From contig NZ_WNXQ01000007.1 in NCBI RefSeq assembly GCF_009789075.1, positions 62,001-126,000 of the forward strand: a stretch of 64,000 nucleotides of DNA. Direction: 5' to 3'. This document shows, one piece after another, positions 55,254-63,700 of this stretch (position 1 is the stretch's first letter; the number at the start of each line of letters is the position of its first letter). The notes beneath the pieces were generated by a model that was not told the DNA's origin, did not search any database, and was given only the letters and a program-made list of their open reading frames with translations. The DNA is from Pseudooceanicola pacificus (lineage in GTDB: Bacteria; Pseudomonadota; Alphaproteobacteria; Rhodobacterales; Rhodobacteraceae). The position numbers were made by a program, and so were the translations under genes.

Positions 55254-56648
55254 ATGGCCGGAAAGATCCTCATCATCGATGACGTGGCCACCAGCCGCAT
55301 CGTGCTGAAAGTTCAGCTTTCGGCCACGTTCTACGATGTCGTGCTGGCCGATTCCGCCAGTCGCGGCGTCGATCTGGCGCAGGAAGCCGGGCCCGACCTG
55401 GTGGTGATCTCCGAAACGGTCGCCGACATGCCCATCGACGCGCTCTGCCGGACCTTGCGCGAATCGCCGGAAACGGCCTGGTCGACCATCGTGGTGATGA
55501 CCCATGCCAGCGACCGCCGCAAACGGGCGCAGTACCTGGCCGCCGGGGCCGACGACATCTTTTCCCGCAGCCAGCCCGACGTGCTGTTCCTGTCCCGCCT
55601 GCGCTGCCTGATGCGCGCCCGCGGCGCCGAGGAAGAGATCCGCCTGCGCGATTCCACCTCGCGCGAGCTGGGCCTGTCCGAGGTCGGCGGCACCTTCGAG
55701 GGGCCGGGCAACATCTACATCGTCACCCGGCAGTCCGCCTCGGCGCTGGACTGGCACAATGCCCTCGTCCGCCTGTCGCGCCACCAGTTCCGCCCGATGC
55801 CGATGAGCGAGGCACTGCGCTGGACCTCGACCAACCAGCCGGCCGATGTCTTTGTCATCGACATGGACGGGTCCGAGCGCAAGTCGGTCATGCGGCTGAT
55901 CGCCGACATCCGCTCGCGCCCCGATGTGCGCCACGCCGAGGTGCTGCTGATCACCGCCGACCATCACAACCCGATGGTGCCCGACGCGCTGGACATCGGG
56001 GCCAGCGCGGTCATGCCCTATGGCTTTGACCCGCGCGAGGTGCTGATGCGGGTGAACACCCTGCTGCGCCGCAAGAAGGCCGTGGAACGGCTGCGCCGCA
56101 GTCTGGAGGACGGGCTGCGCGCCTCGCTCACCGATCCGCTGACCGGGCTCTACAACCGGCGCTACGTGATCCCCTATCTCGAACGGATGCTGTCGGACAT
56201 GGCGCGCAGCAAGCGCAAATTCGCGCTGGTTCTGGGCGATCTCGACCATTTCAAGCAGGTGAACGACCGCTTTGGCCACAATGCGGGCGACGCGGTACTG
56301 ATCGCCGTCGCCGACCTGCTGCGCGAGAACCTGCGCGCCAAGGACCTCGTCGCCCGGTTCGGGGGCGAGGAATTCCTGATCATCATGCCCGACACGGGCT
56401 GGACGGAATCCCAGCTGGTGGCCGAGCGTCTGCGCAAACGGATGCAGGACATGCCCTTTGCCATCCCCGACCGCGAAGAGCGTCTGCAGGTCACCATGAG
56501 CATGGGGGGCTGCATCGCCCGGATGGACCCGGGCCAGACGCCCGAACAAGCCGCGCTGGCGATGATCGACCGGGCGGACCGGGCGCTCTACATCGCCAAG
56601 GACGCCGGGCGCAATCAGGTCAGCATGGTGCCCGAGACCGCCGAGTGA
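55254..56648 (+). CDS. pleD: PleD-like diguanylate cyclase with two receiver domains
   Basis: A 464-residue protein: REC1 (about 4-120), REC2 (about 152-272) and GGDEF domain (about 290-455) with GGEEF at 370-374 and an RxxD inhibitory site at 361-364. Layout and length equal Caulobacter PleD. REC1 keeps the acidic pair (Asp9, Asp10) but the phospho-acceptor position 53 is Ser followed by Glu (LVVISETVAD), and the usual conserved lysine after the fifth strand is missing (FSRSQP). REC2 lacks the N-terminal acidic pair. Activation by phosphorylation at REC1 is therefore doubtful; the cyclase itself looks intact. Confidence 0.93.
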   Translation: MAGKILIIDDVATSRIVLKVQLSATFYDVVLADSASRGVDLAQEAGPDLVVISETVADMPIDALCRTLRESPETAWSTIVVMTHASDRRKRAQYLAAGADDIFSRSQPDVLFLSRLRCLMRARGAEEEIRLRDSTSRELGLSEVGGTFEGPGNIYIVTRQSASALDWHNALVRLSRHQFRPMPMSEALRWTSTNQPADVFVIDMDGSERKSVMRLIADIRSRPDVRHAEVLLITADHHNPMVPDALDIGASAVMPYGFDPREVLMRVNTLLRRKKAVERLRRSLEDGLRASLTDPLTGLYNRRYVIPYLERMLSDMARSKRKFALVLGDLDHFKQVNDRFGHNAGDAVLIAVADLLRENLRAKDLVARFGGEEFLIIMPDTGWTESQLVAERLRKRMQDMPFAIPDREERLQVTMSMGGCIARMDPGQTPEQAALAMIDRADRALYIAKDAGRNQVSMVPETAE

Positions 56649-56716
56649 GGCGGCACCGGGCAGCCGGCGCGGTCGGTCATCGGCGCCGGGTGCAGCCGGA
56701 GGGATTGGCCGCAGGG

Positions 56717-56908
56717 TGAACTGCACAGATGCCGGGCGGTTGAACCGCCCGATTGACCGGCAACCACACCGTTCAGGTGTCCGTCCGCCACTCTGTCCAG
56801 CTGTCCGCAAGGCGGACCACTCTGTTGCCCGTCAACCGAACCGCCTGGGCCGTCCGGCAGCCAGGCCGCACATGCGTCCGGCAGCCAGACCGCTCAGTTG
56901 TCCCGGTC
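56717..56908. repeat. degenerate tandem array, eight units of 24-25 bp
   Basis: Units start at 56717, 56741, 56765, 56789, 56813, 56837, 56862 and 56886. Consensus in two parts: ACCGCnCAG, then nTGTCCGGCAAC. In the first five units TG occupies the same two columns and CCG follows. The best pair shares GTCCGGCAGCCAG (56852, 56876) exactly 24 bp apart. Units 1-2 also form a hairpin, CGGGCGGT (56733-56740) with ACCGCCCG (56744-56751). The last unit overlaps the end of the CpxP-like gene. The array fills the convergent gap after the PleD-like gene; no protein-coding role is credible. Confidence 0.75.
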
Positions 56909-57439
56909 CTTGCCGTCCTTGTCCTTGCCCTTGCCCCGGCCTTCGTCAAAACGGGTCAGCCCGTCCTCCAGCCGGTCGGCAAAGGCCGCGCGCTGTTCGG
57001 GTGTCATCGCGACCAGCTTGTCGAGCAGGATGCCCTGGCCGATCTTCATCCGGTCCACCGCATAGGCCTGCTGGCGCTCGAAACTGTCGCGCACCGCCGT
57101 GGCGTCAAAGGGCTCTGTCCGCAGCGCCTGGATCACGGCATCGTATTCCGCCTTCATCGCCCCGCGCGAGGGGCGGCCCTTGCGGTATTCGCTGCGGATC
57201 GCGCGGCCGATCTCGCGCCGTTCCTCGTGATCCAGCGCATGGGTCAGCGGCCCGGCGATCTGGTCGGCCCGGGGCGGCCTGCGCCTGTCGTCCGGCCCGC
57301 CGCCATGCATCGCGACCGTCCCGACCACCGCGCCGATCACCAGCATGTTCACCGCCAGCGAGGCGAAGAGCACGAGCCGCACCCAGAGCCTGGTCCCCGA
57401 AACCGGGCCGGACCCCGTGCCTGTATCCTTGTCCGACAT
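56894..57439 (-). CDS. periplasmic heavy-metal sensor (CpxP/Spy-like) family protein
   Basis: A 181-residue membrane-anchored periplasmic protein. A cytoplasmic tail (1-18) and one helix (about 19-42, LWVRLVLFASLAVNMLVIGAVV) precede a helical domain with ALDHEERREIGRAIRSEYRKGR and MTPEQRAAFADRLEDGL, the paired-helix pattern of periplasmic heavy-metal sensors. The C-terminus is a highly charged Lys/Asp/Gly tail. Start 57439 has AGGAG upstream. It ends the ECF sigma operon, so it may sense envelope or metal stress. Confidence 0.88.
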   Translation of the reverse strand: MSDKDTGTGSGPVSGTRLWVRLVLFASLAVNMLVIGAVVGTVAMHGGGPDDRRRPPRADQIAGPLTHALDHEERREIGRAIRSEYRKGRPSRGAMKAEYDAVIQALRTEPFDATAVRDSFERQQAYAVDRMKIGQGILLDKLVAMTPEQRAAFADRLEDGLTRFDEGRGKGKDKDGKDRDN

Positions 57440-57450
57440 GTTCACTCCTG

Positions 57451-57849
57451 TCACCCGCCCGCGGGCAATGCGTCAAAGGCCGAAAAGGCATCGACGAGGT
57501 AAAGGTCACTCGCCTCCGAGCTGGAGGCGGATTCGAAAAGCCCGGTCTGCGCATAGAGCATGTCCGGCGACGTGGTGCCGATCCACAGGCCCGCAACCGT
57601 GGCCGTCGCCAGCCCCGCCACCGCCGGCCAGCCGCCCAGCAGGGCAAAGAACTGCGCCAGCCGCCCGGGCCGCACGGCCTGTGCCGGGACAGGCCGGGCC
57701 GGGGCCGCCGGGGCGGATTGCAATGCCAGCGCATCGGCCAGGATCCTGTCGGTCAGGGCCTCGTCCAGCGGCAGGCTCTGCCGCCGGGCGGTCGCGAACA
57801 GGGCGTCGAGCTCCTGGTCCATCGCGGTGATCCGGTCCTTGTCAGCCAT
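57451..57849 (-). CDS. probable membrane anti-sigma factor
   Basis: A 132-residue protein with a cytosolic helical N-terminus (MDQELDALFATARRQSLPLDEALTDRILADAL), one membrane helix at about 70-95 (FFALLGGWPAVAGLATATVAGLWIG) and a short periplasmic end. It overlaps the sigma gene stop by eight bases. Topology and linkage match an anti-sigma factor, but the zinc-binding His/Cys motif of ZAS-type anti-sigmas is absent. Identification rests mainly on context. Confidence 0.75.
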   Translation of the reverse strand: MADKDRITAMDQELDALFATARRQSLPLDEALTDRILADALALQSAPAAPARPVPAQAVRPGRLAQFFALLGGWPAVAGLATATVAGLWIGTTSPDMLYAQTGLFESASSSEASDLYLVDAFSAFDALPAGG

Positions 57850-58435
57850 CGGTATACCCCAGTTCATCGCGCCGCCCGGCCAGGGCCGTCGCCAGCGCAC
57901 GCTTGCCCCTGGCGGTCAGACTCTCGACCGCCTCGACGCCAATCTCCATGATCTCGGCGATCTCGGGATTGGTCATGCCTTCTATGTGACGCAGGACAAC
58001 CGCCTGCCTCTGCCGCTCCGGCAGCCCGTCCAGCGCCTGTTGCAGCGCATCCATCCGGGCGCGGTCCTGCATCGTCTCGGCCACGCCCGGATGCTCGTCC
58101 TCGGGTTCGGGGACGCTGTCCAGCGGGGCCGTGCCGCCGCGCCGGCGCCGCAGCCGGTCGGTGCAGAGGTTCGCCGTCACGCGGTAGAGCCAGGTGGTGA
58201 CCCGGGCCTCGCCGCGCCGCCAGTCCGGCGCGATCCGCCAGAGCCGCAGCATCGCCTCCTGCGTCACGTCCTCGGCCTCGGCCCGGTCGCCGGTCAGGCG
58301 CGCGGCATGGTTCAGCACGCGCGGCGCCAGCCTGCGGGTCAGCAGCCGCGCCGCAGTGCCGTCGCCATTGGCGAACAGCACCAGCAGCGCGTCGTCGTCC
58401 AGCTCGTCAAGGGCGTCGAAAGCCATATCGCTCAT
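57842..58435 (-). CDS. ECF RNA polymerase sigma factor
   Basis: A 197-residue sigma-70 family protein. Region 2 is visible as RAEAEDVTQEAMLRLWRIAPDW and VTTWLYRVTANLCTDRLRRR; region 4 as LPERQRQAVVLRHIEGMTNPEIAEIMEIGVEAVESLTARGKRAL. No region 1.1 or 3, so it belongs to the extracytoplasmic function group. It is cotranscribed with a membrane protein likely to be its anti-sigma factor and a CpxP-like sensor, and lies 120 bp after an EF-hand gene on the same strand. Confidence 0.95.
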   Translation of the reverse strand: MSDMAFDALDELDDDALLVLFANGDGTAARLLTRRLAPRVLNHAARLTGDRAEAEDVTQEAMLRLWRIAPDWRRGEARVTTWLYRVTANLCTDRLRRRRGGTAPLDSVPEPEDEHPGVAETMQDRARMDALQQALDGLPERQRQAVVLRHIEGMTNPEIAEIMEIGVEAVESLTARGKRALATALAGRRDELGYTDG

Positions 58436-58496
58436 CTTCCGTCCGGCGTATCCTGTTCCATGCGCACCGGCAATCCGGCCGGGCCGGGATCAGGTC

Positions 58497-58542
58497 ACAG
58501 GGCCCGCGCCCCGTGATGGGATGCGGAACGGGCGGGCCCTGT
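58497..58542 (-). terminator. 11-bp hairpin after the EF-hand gene
   Basis: ACAGGGCCCGC (58497-58507) and GCGGGCCCTGT (58532-58542) are perfect complements around a 24-base loop, starting 13 bp after the EF-hand stop on the minus strand. It may terminate that transcript or attenuate read-through into the sigma operon. Confidence 0.55.
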
Positions 58543-58555
58543 CACGCCGGCTGTG

Positions 58556-59095
58556 TCAGCCGCCGTCCGTCTGAGACTGCGGCTTGCGGTGCATGCCCTC
58601 ATGGTCACGCGGGCCCTTGTGCTCGCGCCGCCGCTCGGCCATGCGCTCGCGCGCCGCCTCGAACTCCTCGGTCGAAATCGCCCCGTCGCCATCGGTGTCC
58701 AGGCGCGAGAACATGCGATTGCCGCCGTCCTTCGGCCCCATTTCCTCCAGGCTCAGCACGCCGTCGCCATTGGTGTCGCGCCGCTTGATCATGCGCTCGG
58801 CGCCACGGGCCATGCGCGCCTGGCGCATCTGCTCGCGCATCTTTTCCTGGTGCGCGACCATTTCCTCGGCGCTCAGCGCGCCGTCCCCATTGGCGTCGGC
58901 ATCCCTGAACCGGCTTTCGGCATGGGCCTTCATCTCGTCCTGAGTGACCTTGCCGTCGCCATTGGCGTCGATCTCCTGGAAATTCATCCGGGGGCCCATC
59001 CGGCCCGGCCCGCCGCGCCCGTCGGCCAGGGCGGCTGATGCACCCGCCAGGATCGCGATCGCCGCGGCACCCGAAACGAGGGTTGCAAGTTTCAT
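58556..59095 (-). CDS. secreted EF-hand calcium-binding protein
   Basis: A 179-residue exported protein: signal peptide 1-24 (LVSGAAAIAILAGASAALA), a Gly/Arg linker, then four EF-hand loops: DANGDGKVTQDE, DANGDGALSAEE, DTNGDGVLSLEE and DTDGDGAISTEE, each with the canonical calcium-coordinating positions. A Met/Arg-rich helix between the second and third (MREQMRQARMARGAERM) is unusual. The C-terminus is basic. It probably binds calcium in the periplasm. It is divergent from the DUF983 gene and precedes the ECF sigma operon. Confidence 0.93.
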   Translation of the reverse strand: MKLATLVSGAAAIAILAGASAALADGRGGPGRMGPRMNFQEIDANGDGKVTQDEMKAHAESRFRDADANGDGALSAEEMVAHQEKMREQMRQARMARGAERMIKRRDTNGDGVLSLEEMGPKDGGNRMFSRLDTDGDGAISTEEFEAARERMAERRREHKGPRDHEGMHRKPQSQTDGG

Positions 59096-59298
59096 CGGTA
59101 GTCCTCCGTTAAAGTCCTGTTCGAAACCGGCCTCATATCCGCTTTCTGACAGGTCATACGCAGGGCCCGGGGGGTTCCGTCGCCACAATGCGGATTTTTC
59201 TGATCCGCCCCTTCGCGACAACCCGACGCAAGGCCAAACCGGCCCCGACACATTATATCTGCCGGGACGCATGTTTGCGCCCGACCTCGGAGAGGCCC

Positions 59299-59697
59299 AT
59301 GTCTGACTGCCACGCAACCCCCGCCGCCCCTGCCGAACGCGACACCATGTCCGCGCTGTGGAAGGGCCTGCGCCTGAAATGCCCCAACTGCGGCAGCGGT
59401 CCGCTGCTCAAGGGCTTCCTCAGCGTGCGCCACGAATGCCCGGTCTGCCGCGAGCCGTTCCACCATCACCGGGCCGATGACGGGCCGGCCTATCTGACGA
59501 TCCTGATCGTCGGGCATCTGATGGCGCCGCTGCTGCTGGTGGCCTATACCGCCTTCCGGCCCGAGCCGCTGGTGCTCTTCACCGTGTTCCTCGTGGGCAC
59601 CGTGGGGCTGTCGCTCTTCCTGCTGCCACGGCTCAAGGGCGCGCTGATCGCCTTCCAGTGGGCGCGCCAGATGCATGGCTTTGGCGGGCACGACTGA
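59299..59697 (+). CDS. DUF983 family membrane protein
   Basis: A 132-residue protein with the DUF983 layout: LRLKCPNCGSGPLLKGFLSVRHECPVCREPF holds two Cys-x2-Cys pairs that suggest zinc binding, followed by two membrane helices (about 70-92, YLTILIVGHLMAPLLLVAYTAF; about 96-115, LVLFTVFLVGTVGLSLFLL) and FQWARQMHGFG. The function is unknown. Start 59299 gives the family length; upstream codons are not conserved in character. A Nudix gene follows 106 bp later. Confidence 0.88.
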   Translation: MSDCHATPAAPAERDTMSALWKGLRLKCPNCGSGPLLKGFLSVRHECPVCREPFHHHRADDGPAYLTILIVGHLMAPLLLVAYTAFRPEPLVLFTVFLVGTVGLSLFLLPRLKGALIAFQWARQMHGFGGHD

Positions 59698-59803
59698 CAC
59701 ACTCTTGCTGGCCGCCCGGTTGACGCTTGGCACGCCCTGCGACCCGGTCTAGTCTCCCCCGGCACATGCGGGACCCCCGGTCCCCATGCCCAAGGAGCCT
59801 TTC

Positions 59804-60508
59804 ATGACCGACAAGACAGCGATCCGGAACGCCGCCACCATCATCGTGCTGCGCGACCGTGAGACCGCCCCCAAGGTGCTGATGGGTCAGCGCGGCGCCA
59901 AGGCCGTGTTCATGCCCAACATGTTCGTCTTTCCGGGCGGCGCCGTCGATGCCGGCGATGCCGCCATTCCGCTCGCCGGCGCGATTCCCGACCCCTGCAT
60001 CGGCCGGTTGGCCGAGGACAGCGACCCCGCCCTCGTCCATGCGCTTGGCGTGGCCGCGATCCGCGAGCTCTGGGAAGAGACCGGCCAGGTGCTGGGCCGC
60101 CCCGGCGCCTGGGACGGCACGCCGCCCGAGGACTGGACCGGTTTCGCCGCCACGGGCCACCTGCCCGACGCCAGCAGCCTGCAGTTCGTGTTCCGCGCGA
60201 TCACCCCGCCGGGCCGCCCGCGCCGCTTCGACGCCCGCTTCTTCCTGACCGATGCCGAAAGGCTGGCCTCCGATCCCGACGATTTCACCGCCGCCTCGGA
60301 CGAGCTGTCGCTGCTGCAATGGATCCCGCTGGAAAAGGCGCGCGAATTCGACCTGCCCTTCATCACCGAGGTGGTGCTGGCCGAGGTCGCGCAGCGCGCC
60401 GCCGATCCCGCGCCGCCCGCCTCGGTGCCCTTCTTCTCCAATCAGGACGAAAGCCGCGAATTCCGCCGCCTGCGCGGTCTGGTCCCGCTGCGCGGCCGGC
60501 CGGACTGA
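59804..60508 (+). CDS. Nudix hydrolase (NUDT19-like)
   Basis: A 234-residue Nudix protein. The Nudix box is split: GGAVDAGD (residues about 45-52) and RELWEETGQVLG (about 87-98) are separated by about 35 residues, as in the NUDT19-type coenzyme A/acyl-CoA diphosphatases, which carry an insert within the box. A second family phrase is RFDARFFL. AAGGAG lies eight bases before the ATG. A role in clearing CoA or acyl-CoA is likely from the family and fits the acyl-CoA metabolism elsewhere in the window, but is not proven. Confidence 0.88.
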   Translation: MTDKTAIRNAATIIVLRDRETAPKVLMGQRGAKAVFMPNMFVFPGGAVDAGDAAIPLAGAIPDPCIGRLAEDSDPALVHALGVAAIRELWEETGQVLGRPGAWDGTPPEDWTGFAATGHLPDASSLQFVFRAITPPGRPRRFDARFFLTDAERLASDPDDFTAASDELSLLQWIPLEKAREFDLPFITEVVLAEVAQRAADPAPPASVPFFSNQDESREFRRLRGLVPLRGRPD

Positions 60509-60663
60509 GCGCCGCGCGCGCGCCCCGCAGGCACGCAGCCCCCTGCGCCCTGCCCGGCTCGCCCGTCAGCTCCGGGTGAAAGGTCACGCCGCCCGGGACA
60601 GGCGGCGTCCAGGGGCGCATGGCACCAGCCACCGGGCCGGCCCCGGAGTCCCGGCCCGCGGAA

Positions 60664-61092
60664 TCAGGCCTCGCCGGTCAGCCCGGCCCCTTCGATCCCG
60701 GCCATCGCCGCCAGGGCATCATTGTCCGAAGTATCGCCGGTCACGCCAACCGCGCCGATCACGGCCCCCTTGCCGTCGCGCACCAGCACGCCGCCCGGCA
60801 CCGGCACCACCTTGCCGCCAAAGGCCCCGTTCATCGCCGCCATGAAAAACGCCTGCTGCTCGGCCCGCGCCAGCTGTGCCGACCCGCTCATGCCCAGCAT
60901 CACCGCGCCATAGGCCTTGCCCCGCGCGATGTCGAACCGCCCCGGGCTCGCCCCGTCCTCGCGCTCGAAGGCCTGCACGTGCCCGCCCGCATCCAGCACC
61001 ACGACAGACAGCGGCTTCAGCTCCAGCTCCCGCCCCTTCTCCAGCGCCTTGCGCACGATCGTGCGCGCCTTTCTCAACGAAATCGCAACCAT
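60664..61092 (-). CDS. glcG: GlcG/HbpS family heme-binding-like protein
   Basis: A 142-residue protein of the GlcG/HbpS fold: SLRKARTIVRKALEKGRELELKPLSVVVLDAGGHVQAFERE, ASPGRFDIARGKAYGAVMLG, and GGVLVRDGKGAVIGAVGVTGDTSDNDALAAMAGIE. Members occur in glycolate/malate synthase loci and some bind heme or cobalamin. It lies downstream of malate synthase G on the same strand, separated by 269 bp that include a palindromic tandem repeat, so co-transcription is uncertain. Confidence 0.9.
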   Translation of the reverse strand: MVAISLRKARTIVRKALEKGRELELKPLSVVVLDAGGHVQAFEREDGASPGRFDIARGKAYGAVMLGMSGSAQLARAEQQAFFMAAMNGAFGGKVVPVPGGVLVRDGKGAVIGAVGVTGDTSDNDALAAMAGIEGAGLTGEA

Positions 61093-61186
61093 GTCCCAGC
61101 TCCCATCTTCCTCTTGCTCCAAATATGCTCGGGGGGTGAATTGGCCGCAGGCCAAGAGGGGGGCAGACAGCCCCCCTTCCCCCCGC

Positions 61187-61342
61187 GGAGGCAGAGCCTC
61201 CGCAAAATCAATAGTCGCAACGGAGGCAGAGCCTCCGCAAAATCAATAGTCGCACCGGAGGCAGAGCCTCCGCAAACCACATGTCCCACCGGAGGCAGAG
61301 CCTCCGCAAACCGCAAATCCCACCGGAGGCAGAGCCTCTGCC
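61187..61342. repeat. five tandem palindromic repeats of 34-35 bp
   Basis: GGAGGCAGAGCCTCC, a palindrome (GGAGGC / GCCTCC around AGA), recurs at 61187, 61222, 61257, 61291 and 61325 (the last copy ends CTCTGCC). Linkers are GCAAAATCAATAGTCGCA-type in the first two units and GCAAACC-A-type in the next two. The array begins 20 bp after the malate synthase stop on the minus strand. Next to it, at 61101-61180, is a stretch (CTCCAAATATGCTCGGGGG, then GGCCGCAGGCC and GGGGGG/CCCCCC hairpins) that I recall as common after genes in this order. Confidence 0.85.
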
Positions 61343-61361
61343 AAACCGTCTTGCCCGACGC

Positions 61362-63521
61362 TCACGCCCCGGCCTTCAGCTCCAGCCGCCGCCGGTGCAG
61401 CACCGGTTCGGTATAGCCCGAAGGCTGCACCCGCCCCCGGAACACCAGATCGCAGGCCGCCTGGAAGGCGATGCCGTCATAGCCCGGCGCCATCGGCACA
61501 TAGGCCGCGTCACCCGCGTTCTGGCGGTCCACCACCTCGGCCATCTTGCGCATCGCCGCCATCACCTGCTGCGCGTCGATCACCCCGTGATGCAGCCAGT
61601 TGGCCAGCGCCTGCGAGGAAATCCGGCAGGTCGCCCGGTCCTCCATCAGCCCCACATCGTTGATGTCGGGCACCTTGGAACAGCCGACGCCCTGATCGAC
61701 CCACCGCACCACATAGCCCAGGATCCCCTGCGCATTGTTCTCGATCTCGCGGGTGACCTCGGCGGCATCCAGGTTGCGGCCCTGCAGCACCGGGATGCTC
61801 AACAGATCCGCCAGCGTGCCGCGCGCACCGCCGGCGGCGATCTCGGCCTGGCGCGCCATAACGTCCACCTTGTGGTAATGGATCGCGTGCAAGGTCGCCG
61901 CCGTGGGCGATGGCACCCAGGCGCAGTTCGCGCCGCTCTGCGGGTGTGCGATCTTGGCCTCCAGCATCCCGGCCATCAGATCCGGCATCGCCCACATCCC
62001 CTTGCCGATCTGCGCCTTGCCCTTCAGCCCGCAGGCCAGGCCGATATCGACGTTGCGATCCTCGTAGGACTTGATCCAGGCGGTGTTCTTCATCTCGCCC
62101 TTGGGCAGGAACGGCCCCGCCTCCATCGAGGTGTGGATCTCGTCGCCCGTCCGGTCCAGGAAGCCGGTGTTGATGAAGGCGACCCGGGCCTTGGCCGCCC
62201 GGATGCATTCCTTGAGGTTCACGCTGGTGCGGCGTTCCTCGTCCATGATGCCCAGCTTGACGGTGTTCCGCTTCAGCCCCAGCATCGCCTCGACCCGGGT
62301 GAAGATCTCGTCGGCAAAGGCGACTTCCTCGGGCCCGTGCATCTTGGGCTTGACCACATAGACCGATCCTTCGGTGGAATTCCGGTCGCCGCCGCTCTTG
62401 CCCAGGTCATGCATGGCGCAGAGCGTGGTGACGGCCGCATCCATCAGCCCCTCGAACACCTCGGCCCCGTCCGCATCGAGGATGGCGGGGTTGGTCATCA
62501 GGTGGCCGACGTTGCGCACCAGCATCAGCGACCGGCCCTTGACCCGCAGCAACTCGCCGTCCTGCATGGTGAATTCCATGTCGGGATTCAGCCTGCGGGT
62601 GAAGGAGGTGCCGCCCTTGCTCACGCTTTCGGCCAGGTCGCCCTTCATCAGGCCCAGCCAGTTGGCATAGGCGAGCGTCTTTTCCTCGGCATCCACCGCC
62701 GCGACGCTGTCCTCGCAATCCATGATCGCGGACATCGCGCTTTCCAGCCGCACGTCGGAAATCCCGGCCCGGTCCTGCTGGCCCACGGGCGTGTCGTGAT
62801 CCACGACCACCTCGATCAGCAGCCCGTTCCGGCGCAGCAGCACCCGCAGCGGGGCCTGCGCATCCTCGCGCCAGCCCTGGAACTGCCCCGGATCGGCCAG
62901 CCCCGCCGGCCCGCCCTCGGTCGCGGCGACCAGCGCCCCGTCATTCACCGACAGCCCGGTGACATCCGCCCAGGAGGCGCGTTTGAGCGGCACCACCGCG
63001 TCCAGATGCGCCTTGGCCCAGGCGATCACCCGGGCGCCGCGTTTGGTGTCGTAGCCCCCGCCATGCGGCAGGTCGCCAAGCGCGTCGGTGCCGTAGAGCG
63101 CATCGTAAAGCGATCCCCACCGGGCATTGGCCGCGTTCAGCGCGTAACGCGCATTGGTCACCGGCACCACCAGCTGCGGCCCCGGAATGCGCGCGATCTC
63201 GGGGTCGACATGTTCCGTCTCGATCTCGAAATCCGGCCCCTCGGGCACCAGATAGCCGATCTCTTCCAGAAAGGCGCGATAGGCCGCCGCGTCATGCGGC
63301 TGGCCCCGGCGTTCCACATGCCAGGCGTCGATCTGCTGCTGCATCGCCTCGCGGGTGTCCAGCAGGGCGCGGTTTTTCGGCGTCAGGTCCGCGACCATCG
63401 CGGCAAAGCCCGACCAGAAGGCATCCGCGCTCACCCCGGTGCCCGGCAGCGCCTTTTCGGCGATGAACCGATGCAGGATCTCTGCCACCTGCAGCCCGTA
63501 GACCTCGACCCTGTCCGCCAT
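61362..63521 (-). CDS. glcB: malate synthase G
   Basis: 719-residue malate synthase, condensing glyoxylate with acetyl-CoA to malate. Diagnostic segments are [62 protein letters not shown] (metal/glyoxylate site), [22 protein letters not shown]-type lid region, [31 protein letters not shown], and [18 protein letters not shown]. The ATG at 63521 gives the family start MADRVEV. Length and single-domain organisation match the G isoform. It would feed two-carbon units from glycolate or the ethylmalonyl-CoA pathway. Confidence 0.97.
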   Translation of the reverse strand: MADRVEVYGLQVAEILHRFIAEKALPGTGVSADAFWSGFAAMVADLTPKNRALLDTREAMQQQIDAWHVERRGQPHDAAAYRAFLEEIGYLVPEGPDFEIETEHVDPEIARIPGPQLVVPVTNARYALNAANARWGSLYDALYGTDALGDLPHGGGYDTKRGARVIAWAKAHLDAVVPLKRASWADVTGLSVNDGALVAATEGGPAGLADPGQFQGWREDAQAPLRVLLRRNGLLIEVVVDHDTPVGQQDRAGISDVRLESAMSAIMDCEDSVAAVDAEEKTLAYANWLGLMKGDLAESVSKGGTSFTRRLNPDMEFTMQDGELLRVKGRSLMLVRNVGHLMTNPAILDADGAEVFEGLMDAAVTTLCAMHDLGKSGGDRNSTEGSVYVVKPKMHGPEEVAFADEIFTRVEAMLGLKRNTVKLGIMDEERRTSVNLKECIRAAKARVAFINTGFLDRTGDEIHTSMEAGPFLPKGEMKNTAWIKSYEDRNVDIGLACGLKGKAQIGKGMWAMPDLMAGMLEAKIAHPQSGANCAWVPSPTAATLHAIHYHKVDVMARQAEIAAGGARGTLADLLSIPVLQGRNLDAAEVTREIENNAQGILGYVVRWVDQGVGCSKVPDINDVGLMEDRATCRISSQALANWLHHGVIDAQQVMAAMRKMAEVVDRQNAGDAAYVPMAPGYDGIAFQAACDLVFRGRVQPSGYTEPVLHRRRLELKAGA

Positions 63522-63682
63522 GATGCACCTCGCTTGCCCGGATATCGTGGCAAAACTACAGGCAAGCCCCCCCTGCCACAAGGCGGTAAAGATATCTTAC
63601 CAATCCCGGGCGCCGGGGCCGGACCCGCAATAGTTAGCTCATCGCCTCACTTTTTGCTTCCCCTTGGATCCGCTCCGAGTTA

Positions 63683-63700
63683 CTTAGGCACATGGCTAAG
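63683..63700 (+). promoter_or_regulatory. inverted repeat across the ArsR start codon
   Basis: CTTAG (63683-63687) and CTAAG (63696-63700) flank GCACATGG, with the ATG in the spacer. A site over its own start codon would suit autorepression. Arms are short, so chance is possible. Confidence 0.3.

Noticed and set aside
56717-56908. CRISPR array
   Set aside because: Units are contiguous and degenerate with no spacers.
59096-59298. ECF-type promoter (GGAACC with CGTATG) ahead of the EF-hand gene
   Set aside because: The spacing between the two elements is about 12 bp, too short for known ECF promoters, so I did not list it.
61187-61342. CRISPR array
   Set aside because: The repeated block is a short palindrome and the interspersed linkers are nearly identical, so there are no unique spacers; no cas genes are present.
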